Positions 1 to 12,726 of a stretch of DNA of 64,000 nucleotides are shown here, piece by piece. Under the pieces are notes generated by a model that made no database searches, was not told the origin of the DNA, and saw only the letters and a list, made by a program, of their open reading frames with translations. This DNA comes from Gyromitra esculenta (lineage: Eukaryota > Ascomycota > Pezizomycetes > Pezizales > Discinaceae), in assembly GCA_038503075.1 (NCBI GenBank), contig JBCAML010000016.1, positions 744,001 to 808,000 of the forward strand, written 5' to 3'. The stretch's first letter is position 1. Each line of letters starts with the position of its first letter. Both the position numbers and the translations under genes were made by a program.

Positions 1-2
1 CA

Positions 3-596
3 GACTTAAAGGCTTTCGCGGAGAAAGAGGTGAAAGCTGAGGAGCCCGTTACTTCCGCGATACCAGCCAGCAGCACGACCGTGAAGGAGGAAGAGTATGA
101 GGAGGGGCTAGGAGCGGAGCTCGGAGGCGAGTGCGGGGATGATATAAAACAGGAAGTTAAAATTACAACTATGGCGACCCTAGCAGGGAGGGGAAGAAGA
201 CCGAAAGTAGAACCTAAGGATGAGAATAAGCATGAGATAAAGGTAGGGGGGGGAGTTGGTACCGTAAATGTCGAGACTGTGAAAAGGGAGAAGAGGGTAA
301 GGAAAGCGAAAACAATGGACAATAAGGAACTCGATGATGGGGCGGATCCGGAAGTCGAAGTAAAGCCAATTACCACCGTAAGAAAGGGAAGAAATCCGGG
401 GGCGGGGATTCAGACTAAGGGCAAAGGTGGAGAGAATCTAGGGTCCCAGGTGAAGGAAGATGTTTTTGAGGAAACGTTGGAAGGGTCGAAAAGAAACCTC
501 AAAAGGAGCGTTAAGATTGAAGATGAGGAGATAGATATGAAGCTAGACGAAATTGGTATGACGATGGCTGATAGAATAAAGAGAAGGAGGAGATGA
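3..596 (+). CDS. C-terminal fragment of a Lys/Glu-rich protein, 5' end outside window
   Basis: The frame is open from the left edge and ends at TGA 594-596, giving about 197 residues of an incomplete protein. No ATG near the edge looks like a start, so this is probably the last exon or exons of a longer gene. Composition is strongly charged: many Lys/Glu pairs, several VK.E/IK.E-type motifs that resemble sumoylation consensus sites, and a terminal run of arginines (IKRRRR) that could act as a nuclear localisation signal. No globular domain is visible, so this is likely a disordered tail of a nuclear or DNA-binding protein. I do not recognise the family. Coding status rests on the long open frame and the absence of internal stops. 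Confidence 0.55.
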   Translation, partial: DLKAFAEKEVKAEEPVTSAIPASSTTVKEEEYEEGLGAELGGECGDDIKQEVKITTMATLAGRGRRPKVEPKDENKHEIKVGGGVGTVNVETVKREKRVRKAKTMDNKELDDGADPEVEVKPITTVRKGRNPGAGIQTKGKGGENLGSQVKEDVFEETLEGSKRNLKRSVKIEDEEIDMKLDEIGMTMADRIKRRRR

Positions 597-3500
597 TAAA
601 ATGGGCCGGGGTGAGTGCCCTTGTGTAAAATAGAGTTAATTAAACCTGTGTTAAGTCTGTATCTTAACGCTTGTATCTTACTTGGTCTGAAAAAAATACG
701 TAGCTTGTTTTTCTAATTTTCGACTCGTGCCCGCTAGTTTTTTATAACTATCTCATGAACTTGAATACATGTTTCTGCTGTTGGCTACCACATCTACAAT
801 TGGATCCTTGATTTTCTTTCTCTCTGCTCCTGTTTTAGCAGCTAACGCAAATTTTCACTCTCAATTAGTTTAGAACTAAATATGAGCAAGGATAAGTTAT
901 GTCCTTTTCTCTTCTGCGAGGCGGTGACTAGGTATCCTAGTAATTACTTGGACTGGAACTCCACGGAAATCCTGGGGCGGCCAATCGTAGCGGTCTGGCT
1001 GTACAAGTCATCAAAAAGTTTCAAGTTACGACTGTCATCGCAAAATCATAAGCCATCACTCAATATTGGCTTTTGCACCGTGGTCACGCATTTGAAACGA
1101 AATGAGTGTCCACTTACGGAAACATTAATATATCTTGTAGAACTGGGGGAAAAGCGCTACCATTCTTATGGCGTTTTCAACCTTTAGGACCCTCTTGGTC
1201 CTATATTCACATACGTTTATCAAATCCGTCAACTAAATTGGTGAACCCAAGATGCCGTGTGGTTAAGCCTACCAGGATAAAGAAATCTCCAAACTAAACT
1301 AATACGAGTAAACTTCTGTGAGATCTCGATGTAGAGCCTTCTTCATGGTCGCAGTATAACAAGTCAGACACATGCTGCACTACCTGTATGCGGTATATAC
1401 AAGCCAGGTATCCGGACAAGCATTTTACTTGAGGTGCTAATAATGACCGTGCTAATACTGTAAATGCTATAAATAGTTCTAGGTTATAGCCTCCATGTTC
1501 GTGTCAGCATGGGTGGCCTATGGATCTGTGCTTGTGCTTAGCCACATGTATATATCTCTATAACTTATAGCTTGACATCCACACCTGAATCCTAAACCTT
1601 CTATTTTAGTGAGTTTCATGTCCAAGCTCTTTGGATCTTTAAGTGGAAGACTATAGTCTTCGATACTAATATCGTTACAGCATCTAGTAGAATTTCTATT
1701 GATAGTAGAGATATTATCTTTCGTAACCGTGGCCTATCTCTCGCGCCCTCGCTATTCATCACAGTTTCACAGCCCTCTACAGCATCACTACCGCCTTCTA
1801 GAATTCTCTTCTCTACCCTAGTAATAGCATATGCCTTCCGTTCAGATCAACCATGCAGCCCCGCGGCCGGCCCCTCCACCGTCGCGCCTCTTGCTACTAC
1901 CCATAACAGCGACAATCTTCAATGGGAGGCCGGGGCCAAGGGTTTTGATGAGTGTATTAGCTAGATAACGGGTTTCTTGATGATTGGAAGGGCACTTTGG
2001 TATGCGGGTCGAGAATATCTACCATCATTTTTGGTGGGGGATTAAACGTATGAGTGGCGTTGGCTTTTTCCGAGAATGCAGGAGAAGTTGGTGAGAAGGC
2101 CCGACCATATTGCAGTATGTGTTGCTCTGCTGGCAATCTGCAAATCCTAGACCCTGAAGATGTGTAAACCCTAGTTCGTGAGATCCAAATATATTTGACA
2201 GAGCTAGAACACAACCCAGGACCTTAGCGGTCTCTTTCTTTGCCTTTCCTTCCGTTAATTTTGTATTATTAGCTGCACGTTGATATTTTGGATCTTAAGT
2301 CACGGAACGAGATATCGACTACATGTTATACTTGATCTAATAGTCTATTTGCTAAAGATACCCTTAACCCTCCCATTTTTCGACCGGAAAAATGTATCTA
2401 GGTCTAGATAGAGGCAGTAAAGAGAGTCCAACACATTCTATGATTTGGATCTTCGGGTCCCGAAATTTCCATAGGTACAGCGTGCAGCTAGCTAAGAGGG
2501 TGGCTGGTTGAGAATAGGACTGAAGGCATAACAAGACAAGTGCTAGATATCATTAGAATGGGGGTAAAGCCCTACTCTAGGTTCATTAGGTTCTATTTAG
2601 TCTGAAATAGGTGAAAATAGGGCAGTAGGTATTAATGTTAGTAAGAAAAGTATAGTAGTAGTATTAAAATCCAATCCATACCGGGTAGCAGAGAACGTGT
2701 TGCGGCATGTCAAGCAGTACTAGTAGACACTGGTTTACCTAGGTACTCTACCCTACAAGGTGCAAGGGTTTGGGGAAGTTGTAATGGCTAGGCTTCCTTC
2801 ATGGCGAATGGTTGAAACGACAGAGAGATTGATCATCTACAAATAAAGTATGGCGTGGCCCAATGATCAAGGTCTTGCCTGTTGCTCCAAGCGACAACGA
2901 TGGATACGCGGTCACTTCCCCGATTGGAATTACAAATTGCCTGTTTGAGCTGAATGCCAACAAATGGTGGTTTGGGATTATTGGGTGATGAAACTGGGCG
3001 GGCAAGGAAAAGCCAGTGCATCCGAAAAGCCCAACAGGGACCAATATCAGTCGAGGGGGACCTGGAACGAGAAAGGGGTGGGCTCCCATTCCCATATTCC
3101 CTCTAAGAAGGAAGTCAGAGACAGCCAAACCCAGAAAAGAAAGGCCCCGCATCAGCTTGAAGCAGGAACCGTGTGGAGTTACGTATGTATTGGCGCTTTG
3201 GGGTTGGGACAATAATTAAATTTCTTCGTCCGATTTTACTCCGAGCTTCGTCTCCCATCGTCTTTCATCGTCGCGTTGTTTGTTATTGTCACTCGTTATT
3301 CCTGTATTCTCGCAATCTGGGGGGTGTTTTTTTTTGCGTTTTGTTTGATCATCCATCCCTTCCTTTCCGAACGGCCTGGAGTTGTTTTGGCATCGTTTTG
3401 TTTTACATTGTTTTTTTCTTCTATGGTAGCGACGCCCGAGGGAAAAAAATAATTTACCCCTGTGGTCGGCCACGCACTCTGAGACTTCCTTGATCGCTCG

Positions 3501-3966
3501 CGAACCAGCACCATACATACACACAGCTACAAACAACACAGCAATACCTGTTCGATCGCGCTGCTTCTGCGCTGACCTGTCCTTTCCTCCCGTTTTCGAT
3601 ATCTCTGCCGGCACAGACTCTCGTTTTTGCTCTTTCCCACCAAGTACTGTTATTTTCAGCCTTCTCTGAGCCTGATTGACATCTCAAGAAGCCTGAAGGC
3701 TCGGCGGTTTGTGCCTGGATCTCGCCGCTCATTTGCCGTGCCAACCCCCCCCAATCACGTCGCCTCCTCCTCAATCCATCTGGTAACCATCACCAAACCC
3801 TTTCCCACCTTCACCATCTCTATACCAACAATATCATTCTTTGCTGCACAACAATTAAAATTTTAAAAAAACAAAAAAAACAAAAAACCCCGTTTCCACT
3901 ACACACTCGGCATCGTGGACTTGTGTGTAGCTTAAGCTTTCCCCTTCCTTCGAGGTCGGCATAAGC
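597..3966. other. Intergenic region, including the RAX2 5' region
   Basis: No convincing gene is seen. Short open frames occur on both strands around 880-1300 and 2800-3215, but they overlap each other and show no family signature. The last 700 bases (about 3230-3960) are rich in C and T with T-runs and an A-run near 3858-3890, typical of a fungal promoter/5'UTR, and probably belong to RAX2. Confidence 0.5.
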
Positions 3967-6900
3967 ATGAGGGCGTCCTCATTGCTTGCCCCGACAAAAT
4001 CACTGTCGCGGACGCTATGGCCACTTATTTCTTTGACGGTAGCGTTCGCTAACGCGATCACTTTCAATTCCGTTTCCCAGCCTTCTCTGGACCTTAGCTA
4101 TCTTAGTCTTGTTGGTATCGCGGGTGATTTTAGTGGGATTTCAATCTACGAGTTCGAAGGCCAGACCGAGTCATCTCCATTCTCGAATGGATCACAGAGT
4201 TTGCTATCACGGCTACCGAACGGGATATTCACAACTTTAGCCTCGTCAGACGCTCAGATTCAGGCTTTGTGCGTGCATGAGCTGAGCGATGGAACCATCA
4301 AGGGGATTTTTGTGGGTGGTAATTTCACGGGTCTGGGAAACGTACCAGCAAATGGAGTCGCCTTGTTCAACCCCAATGATGGAAGCGTAGTAGCACTGGA
4401 TGGGCTGGTCGGGAAGGTTCATGCGCTTCTTTGCGACAAAGACACAAACACGGTGTTTGTGGGTGGTGATTTCAGCGGTTCGAATTCTAGCAACGCTATC
4501 GCCTGGGTGGACTCTAAGGGATGGACCGATCTGCCTTTCGACGGCTTCAACGGACCAGTCAAGACAATCTCAAGGTCGCCAAACAACACGATCACCTTTG
4601 GGGGGACATTTACCAGTTTAGGAAATTCTTCAATTCCAATAGTCAAAAATGCGCAGACCATAAACCTAGTTTCCACCAATATCACTGCGGAGCAGACGAC
4701 TGACTTGGCGGGCTTTAACGATCCAACTAGTATCGTATGCCCAAGTAGTACGAGTAGTCAGTGGTTGCTGAGGGATGACCAAAAGGGTTCTTGGACAGCT
4801 AATTTCAGATTCGAGTTTAAGCCTACGAAACTACGACTACATAACGCTAATTTCGAAGGACGCGGTACAAAAATATTCAGATTTACTGCGTTCCCTTTGG
4901 ATGGCATCATGAATCTTACCTATACTGATCCTCAGACCAATACAACAAAATTCTGTGACGCCTGGTGCGAACTGTCCAACGTGACAGCATCCCAAGACTT
5001 TCTTTTCGTTAATAATGTTGGGATGAGCTCGTTTCGAATCGACATTTTCGAGTTTTATGGCGCTGGAGGTGGCCTTGCGGGCATAGAATTGTTTCAAGAT
5101 GGTATGTTAAATGTTTTCCGGCATACAGAGTGTGTTGGTTGACACCTGCTTGTAGACATTTTTGCATTTGCGTCCCCAGATTTGAATGAGCCAACTTGCG
5201 CATCGACTGCTGCTAAATCTTCGTCAATTGTGACTGGACAGTGGACGGAAACGGATGGCCCAGAAGTTGACTCTGAATACTTGTCAACAAGCCTTAGTTC
5301 TGCCCAACTATCATCGGCTGCCATTGTCTTCGAGCCTCATATTCAACAATCGGGAGAGTACACCGTTCTTATGTTCACTCCTGGATGCCGTCAAGACAAT
5401 AGCTGTAGCTCTCGTGGCCAAGTTAACATCACTGGTACCTACACCAAGGATGGATCTGCTGCTACGCCCACCCAGTTCTTTCAAACAAACAATTTTGACA
5501 AATACGATACTGTGTATAGAGGCTTTGTCGATGCTTCAGATGGCAGTTTCCGCCCAAGGGTCACACTCACACCTTCGTCATCACAATCACTAGCAGTTGT
5601 TAACATTGTTGCTCAAAAAGTCCAATTTCAACTCTTTAGCAACATGACGGATAGCAGCAGTAGCGGAACTAGTACAGCTGATTCTGGTTCGCTTGAGTTG
5701 AACGGGCTTTACGAATTTAACCCTAAGCAAACAAAGACGCCTACAGCAGCAGATATCGAGGGTTCCGTAATTAGCACCGCTGGGCGCCAGTTGAATAGTG
5801 GGGCAACAATCACTACACTTGCTTTGAAAGACGACATGACTTTTGTTGGGGGTAATTTTAGCGCTAAGGATGGTAGTTTCGAACACTTCTTCTCCGTTGG
5901 CCCAGACGGCCCAGTCACACCTTCCAGTGGGGGGTTGAACAGTACTGTTAATGCTATGCTTCTCGTGGATGACCTTTTGTATCTTGGGGGTTTGTTCCAG
6001 GACACTAGTACTAAGCCGACTACCGGGCTAGGATTTGTTGCAACCTATAACACTAAAAATCAAGAGTGGCAAGCATTGGGTGCTGGTGTGAATGGTCGCG
6101 TCATGAACATTGTTCCGCTTAGTGTCAATATCAGCTCTGGGACCGAAAATGCCATAGCGTTTAGCGGTGATTTTACCAGAATCGAGGCGAACGATGGCGC
6201 TAATGCTGTTGACGTTGATGGGTTTGCTGTGTGGGTCCCTTCTCAAAAGCAATGGCTGGAAAAGTTGTCGGGCAATACAATTGCTATTGGAGGTGTTCTT
6301 TCAGCCGCTGTATCAGTTCCCGGAAGTAGCATTTTATTTGCTGGATCCATCGCTTCGCAAAGTCTCTCAGCATCTGGCGCCGTTTCTTTGTCGTCAGCGG
6401 GCACTGCTTCCGCCCTCCAGGCTTTACCTGTGCAAATTCAAGAAACTTCGAATGCAGCCCAAAGACGACGTACAATCGTCCCAGACGGGTACGAAGGCGT
6501 AGTAACAGGCGCTTTCTACGCTCCTGACAGTGGACTCAATCTAACTGTGCTTGGAGGTCACTTTACTGCGCGTGGGAAAAACGGTACCGTTCACAATTTA
6601 CTGGTAATCAATGGTGCTGCAAATGACGAGATCACTGGATTTGGAAGTGAAATCGAGAGCACTGGCACCGTTTTCGCACTGACTATTGTGGGCACTCTTC
6701 TCTTCATTGGTGGATCTCTCACAGGGAAGGTCAATGGTGATGTGAGTGGTATGGTGATCTGGGATTTGTCAACCAATGCATTTGCCTCGGTGCAGCCTGT
6801 GGGGTTGGAAGGTTTGTGTTGCTGCTTGTTTCTCTTTGAATTATGTGATTTTCTGACAATTTTGTTTTGTAGGTGACGTGGTTAAGGTACTTGCAATTTC

Positions 6901-7943
6901 CCAGCGCCCGGGCACGGACGAGATCTATGTAGGAGGAACCTTCGCCTCAGGCGGCTCCCTTCCCTGTCCAAGTCTCTGTATCTTCGGTAACACAGCCAAA
7001 CAATGGGGCAATATTGGAGGCGATGTATCTGGTCAGGTTGATGTTACATTGTGGCTTGATGCCAATACCTTGCTCGTTGGAGGTGATATGAAACTCAATA
7101 ATACCGCAACTTATCTCGCGGTTTATAACGCGAAATCGAGTGCTTGGCAAGCCTTCACTGGTGATGTCTCGAATATTCCAGGTCCTGTGGAGAGCATTGC
7201 GTTTGACTCTGCAGCCAAGGATTCCTTTTTCATTTCGGGGGTCACAGCCTCTGATGGGTCAGCTTATCTGATGAAGTACGGGGGAGGTAAATTTGTTGCA
7301 CTAGGTATGTCTAGAATGGGCAATGTTTTCTCTCATTGCCAATTGTACTGATATCATTTCAGAGGGACTGGGAGCGACTACATCTATCAGAAACGTTCAA
7401 GTTCTTAATCTCAACACGAAACACACCGCCACTAGCACCCTGGACGAAAACCAATCACTCCTCGTCATGGGATCGCTTGACCTTCCGTCTTTTGGGAACG
7501 CTTCTGCTGCCTTTTATGATGGCACTAACTGGAAACCTTTCCTTCTTACCTCAAGGGCAAACGGCGAACCAGGCTCTATATCTTCACTCTTCTCACAAAG
7601 AGTGCAGACATTTGGTACTCAGGGTGAGTCTTACATTATATATATGAAGTTAAATGCCTGAAGTTCGCAAAATATACTAATTGTGTATTGCTTAGGCAAA
7701 AAACTTGCGAAAGGCTTTGTGATCCTGATATCTCTTGCGATTGCTTTGGGTCTTGTGTTCCTGCTTGTGGTGTTGGGTGTCTTTGCATCTTACATTAGGC
7801 GCAGACGCGAAGGATATACCCCCGCGCCTACAAGAGCCTCGCCAGTCCAGCAATCTGTGCGAATGCAAGAGATAATTCCACCGACACAGCTGTTTGGAAG
7901 TGTAGGACCGAATTCTGGACGACCAGGCGGGCGAATGTTATAA
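3967..7943 (+). CDS. RAX2: Rax2-type cortical polarity / bud-site marker protein
   Basis: Five exons (3967-5101, 5180-6811, 6873-7304, 7363-7623, 7696-7943) join in phase to 1235 aa, close to the usual size of filamentous-fungal Rax2. An N-terminal signal peptide (about residues 1-27) is followed by a large extracellular region with repeated Kelch-like units (the GGNF / GGDF / GGTF / GGHF pattern), many N-glycosylation sequons and a Cys-containing insert. A single transmembrane helix lies near residues 1160-1184, followed by a basic RRRR stop-transfer and a short Pro-rich cytoplasmic tail. In yeast Rax2 is a type I membrane protein that marks division sites with Rax1 and directs polarised growth; in hyphae it is linked to tip and septum polarity. 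All four introns are GT-AG, 58-78 bp, and phase 1. The start is the first ATG before the signal peptide. Confidence 0.93.
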
Positions 7944-9297
7944 AATCCTTTGTTAAACATCTAATTTCTTTTGTCTTGATTTCTATCCCTCTGGTCGTTA
8001 ATATCGGAGTCATTTTTCTGGATTTGTAGTTTTCTAATCATTCTTCATTTGTTCATTTTTTTTTCCCTGCCTTTAGTTCTACTGTCAAACCACGATGTTT
8101 AACGTCCAGTCCACCAGACCTTCTACCAGATTTTTTTTTCTCCTAGCATTCTTTTGGTTAATAATGCTTGGAATAATAAGAGTCTCGACACTAGTTTCTC
8201 GTATTTTCATTAAACATCAACCTTTATATTTCTGTTTTTTGTTTTTTTGGAGTTTGTATGACTTTACAGCGATCAGTTCTATTTACCCTATATAGTGGTG
8301 GATTCTTGTCTTCTACTTGTTCTATCGATTTTCCGCCTCACTATGATGGCACCAGTTTTTTTTTCCTGATATCCTTCCAAGGCAACCAGCTAGGTAGATT
8401 TAGGGTGGGCTCGGATGGGTGGGTTGTGATGGGGTTACGCTAAGGTATTCGAATGGATTGCAAAGGAAGGGCTTGATTGGAGTGTACTGTATAATTTTTT
8501 GAAACGATGATTATGTCTAAAATAATTTATTATTTGAGTTAATTTAGTGCCCCCCCCTCCTGGGGCCCTCTTCTCTTCTGAGGAGTGGCCAGTATAGATA
8601 ATTAAATTTATCGGAAAACGATCTCAGGCAATACACCGTAGGTCTTGCTGCTATTGATTGAATCTATCTTTTTTTCTCTGGGAGTCTCTTAGGCTAAGCA
8701 GTGTGCCTCAAACGCGTATGTGTAGTGGTGGGGATGGCGACTGTGCGGACTGGCTAATGAATGGTATTGGTAGAGGGCAATTGTCCATATCGCTAGGACC
8801 GCTAAAGGGTAAGGCTAGAGCTGGCTTTTACGAAACTGGGGCTAGTCTTCGAACATAAACCACCATATGGATTAATACATTGAAGCGTCAATGTCGTCCC
8901 TTTGTAGTTACTCACATTGTGGCTGTGGCAGGACATCTTGTGAGTTTTCAGATAGACGGGTTAAAACGTAGGCTTTGATTAGTCGAAAATTACTTGTGAT
9001 AGGGGTAATGCTGATTGGAAGTCGATCGATAGTTTCTTTAGATTTTAGATTATAGCTACTGCATGTAGGCTGGGCAAAATGGGTCGTGCTTTGACTATAG
9101 GTGACGGTTTGTGTCTACACATGTATCGCATTGAAGAAACTAAGAAAAGAAAAAATCTGAGAAAAAAGAGGCACTAATTCATGTATTATCTACCTATAAA
9201 GACTCGTCTGCTTCATAAAGGGGAAAAATATAGCTATTGGGGGTAGACGAAGGAGAGCGGGGTCCAGGTATTCGGAAGCACCGATTATCACTCGAAA
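7944..9297. other. Intergenic region downstream of RAX2
   Basis: AT-rich sequence with several T-runs near 8040-8370, probably the RAX2 3'UTR, then unstructured sequence. Short open frames at 8095-8295, 8258-8443 and 8658-8858 lack any family signal. I see no RNA gene or repeat. Confidence 0.4.
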
Positions 9298-10025
9298 TTA
9301 GGAAGCTTTATCCACAGCATGATCGTTGTCATGATCATCTGTATCAGCATAGACTGGATCGAAATAACCTTCATCACCAGGCTTTTTAGCGTCTCGTACA
9401 ACTTCATATGCCTACATATCACCAACTAGATAAGCCACTCGCACGATAAACTATAGAGCCGGTCCGTCGAGCTCTTGAGTAATAATTGCAATAGCAACAT
9501 ACCTGTGCTGAAGGAGATGTCGGAAGCTGCGTTTATTATATCAGCATCGGGAATATAAGTAAAAGCAAATTTAACATATACTCACATTTACGAGAACGGC
9601 CGGATCTCTCAACTTAGCTGCCTTTGCTTTTGCAACTTGCTATGTATGATTCTACGTCAGCCTTCTTGAAGTGGCATAGTTTTACATCTTTTCGTGCCAC
9701 AAGCTATTTATAACACACAAACCTCAAGAAGACGTACATCAGATGGGCTTTCTCCCGCGAGAACCTCATTGTTGGTATCATTCGCCTCCCTTACGGTAAT
9801 ATCACTAATTAGGGCTTTTGAGGGAGTCGAGGTAGGATTCGAGACCTGCTTGGGCTTGATAGGGGTGCTGTCTAACTCTGCTATGAAAGTAACCGGACTA
9901 GAATCCGTGCCTATAGATGCTCTGGAAAACTGCTCTGCGACATAGGTGACAGCGGGTTGGTTGGTAGAAGTATGGTAGGGTTTGCCCTCAGCATTATTGT
10001 CTGGATCTCTGGCCGTGATAGGCAT
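9298..10025 (-). CDS. Small hypothetical protein, four exons, 164 aa
   Basis: On the minus strand, exons 10025-9723, 9639-9586, 9526-9503 and 9411-9298 join to 164 aa. All three introns (83, 59 and 91 bp) are GT-AG and all fall in phase 0, which is unlikely by chance. The product is hydrophilic: a Pro/Ser/Thr-rich N-terminal half, a short Lys/Ala helix-like stretch (about residues 102-115), and an acidic Asp/His-rich tail before the stop. There is no signal peptide, membrane segment or catalytic motif. I do not recognise the family. The ATG at 10025 is the first in the open frame. The smallest exon is only 24 nt. Existence is plausible but rests on splicing logic alone. Confidence 0.6.
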
Positions 10026-12726
10026 ATTTTCGAACTGTTAAGGATACTTGGGGCTTTGAACTGAGGGGCGAAGACAGAACGCGGGGATAGGTATGCGTGC
10101 AGACTGGTATCTGGGCCATAGGCGGCTGAGAGATTCAGTGAAAGATGGAGTGGAGTGAGCTGCCAATCGGCATGTTCCGAGCGCCAAGCACAGGCAAAGC
10201 TGTGTCCAATAATTGGAACTTTTGAGACAACTGAACATAGATCACACTGGTATGATTGAAGAGGTACCGGTATTATTCTAAGGAGCAATGCCCAATCACA
10301 ATGCTTTATTTCGTAATTTGTTGAATAGTTAGATAGCTTACTGTATTACGCTACTCCAGCAATTTGTTGGTATTCTGCGGTGAATGTGAAGATGCCCTAA
10401 GGTTAACTGAGCGTAGAGATCTATATATTTAGATACCTGTCAAGGCCTTGAGGATGCATGTTCTCAGTCGGTGTCTTGTTCACACAGTCATACCAAATTG
10501 CTGGTTGATCAATCTCATACTTCTATTTTGAGGCTCTTCTGTGTGAAGGCGTATGTAACTGGTAAACATATAATCTTGGTTAGTAATTACATGTACAGTA
10601 GTTATATCGTTATAGAATGGCTGTGGAAGTATGTATATCTTGTTTGGGATATTGAGTGAAGATTCGAAACTTTGTTCAGATTATCAACTTTGGGGAGCCT
10701 AGTAAGTATTTGTGGGTGTGGTAGTTGAAGTTTGTGCTCTAAAGACTAACGTAGCCGGCTTTAGCAGAGCCTCATGAAGACCATGGGGAAGATAGGTATG
10801 TGTTATTATTATGCTATATATGTCGTATGAGCAATAAAGTGATTGAGAATATATGAATGTCGTGTACTCTGCACATGTTCGAAGCCGCTCTACTAGCTAA
10901 AAATAATAATAGGCGGTTTGTGGGTAAATGCATACATGTGGTTGTGGGATGGGCATAACAGCGTAGGTGTTGCCTGATCGCGATAACAAATGCCAAATGC
11001 CGATAAACTATAGATGCTTTAGTCGATCTGACTTTCTATATCTTGCTAAGTATATATATAAGTTGATACCATGTTCGCTTTGATGTGACCCGTAGTTTTC
11101 CGTTACCGTGTGCCCTAAGATTGCAAAAAATTTCGATTAGTATTAAATTATAAAAAATCGGCACACAGTAATCGAAGTTTACTAGGTCGGTCCTAGACAA
11201 AACAATTTCTGTCTTGGAATTGTCTGGTTAAACTCAGATGTCCTATTTCGGGTTTGAATAAAGAGGTAATTAATTCCGATAAGAAGTGACTAAGTGGAGT
11301 GAAATTTCTGATAGAACCTTGTCGCTGGGGAAATCTTAGTAAGCCGATGATTTTATTTCCTGATGATACTGCTATATAAAATTGGGATGGACTCGGGTGG
11401 CTTACAGATCTAAATGCAGTTGTAATATGCACTCCGATTACTCATTGGGTTTAGGGAAACAGTACGTGTGGTTAGTATCACGGAAGAGCTTTGGCCATCC
11501 TTTTGGTAGCTACTGTATAAGAAGGGAAGGAGGGAAGGAAGGAAGGCAAATTGCAAATGTAGCTGTGCTGACGCAATTACAGTAACAATTTGCCTACTCT
11601 TTGGGTCCCGGATATGTATTTAACAGAGGGAGCACGAGAACGAATTTAGGCTCTTTGTTACATGTAGATCTCGGGTTGCACTCCCCAGGTATTACTGTGT
11701 ATGTAAGGTGCAGGAAAATGATGCACATTTCGTGGTTTTTAGGCTTGGTGACGACATAGTATATCGCTACATTTTGTCACAATGCAAAATCCATAAGATC
11801 GGGAAATTTCGATTAGAATATAAGTTCCATGTGCCTTGTAATAAAATATCAGTCATTATTTTCATAAAAAGTCGCCCATTCACAGAGAAAATTGCAATAA
11901 CCTTAGAGTCGGTATGAAATGGTCCAGAATTATATACCAAGTGTATTTTATTTATTGGGCCTCTTCCTAGGAATCAAATCTAAGTCGTCTGATTAGCCTC
12001 TATTGAACTTAGTAACTTCCAGAGACATGTTGAGTATTATCGCCTCTGGTCACAATGTGCATCAGTTTACTGCATCCCTACGCACACATACTCCAATGAG
12101 TTGTGGGTTTGGCGCTTAGGAGGGAGGGGACCCGGAAGCGTCGGAGGCAGAAGGAATCAACAACGACCAGGAACTCCAATAAAATATGTATGTAATCCGC
12201 TTCGGTGCCGTGGCTACATGTAGGTGTATATGCATTGCGGGTTGAGGGAGAGCATCACCGATGATAAATACTTTGGTGAGTATTCTTGTTTATCTCAAGG
12301 ACACTTGCAATTGAGTAAGTCCTTGCGTTTAAGTTACCGTATATACATGCAGATAGCAATGATTTCAGAATGGTAAATAAATGTACCCTGCCCCCCTAAA
12401 ACAGTGGCGAGTTCGCAGCTATTTGTTCCAATGCTTATTGTAACGGTAGTTGAGGGATGTTTCAGTGTCGAACACATGACGCATGAAACCCCCAAACAAC
12501 TGCTTGCGGCTGTAAGTGTGAGGAGGAGCAGAGCAACGACGGAGAACCCGGAGTATTTTAGTTTGACCCACCTGGCGAGACTCTCTCTCTCAACCCCTCT
12601 TCTCCCCACTCCACCACCATCATCTTATCCACCCGTGCCTTTCAATAAGTTTTTCATCAGTACTATTATACACCATTGCCGCCTGAAAAACAAACACCCT
12701 TCTGAAACTTCCAACGCTCGAGAAAG
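10026..12726. other. Intergenic region, 2.7 kb, with the G6PD promoter at its right end
   Basis: No gene is supported. A short GGAA microsatellite lies near 11521-11546. The last 150 bases before 12727 are C/T-rich (CTCTCTCTC near 12580), typical of a highly expressed fungal promoter. No inverted-repeat element was recognised. Confidence 0.4.

Noticed and set aside
882..1297. Overlapping forward open frames of 101 and 63 codons
   Set aside because: No domain, no splice logic, no promoter features; overlap each other in different frames.
2799..3219. Open frames on both strands over the same 400 bases
   Set aside because: Mutual shadows with no family signal.
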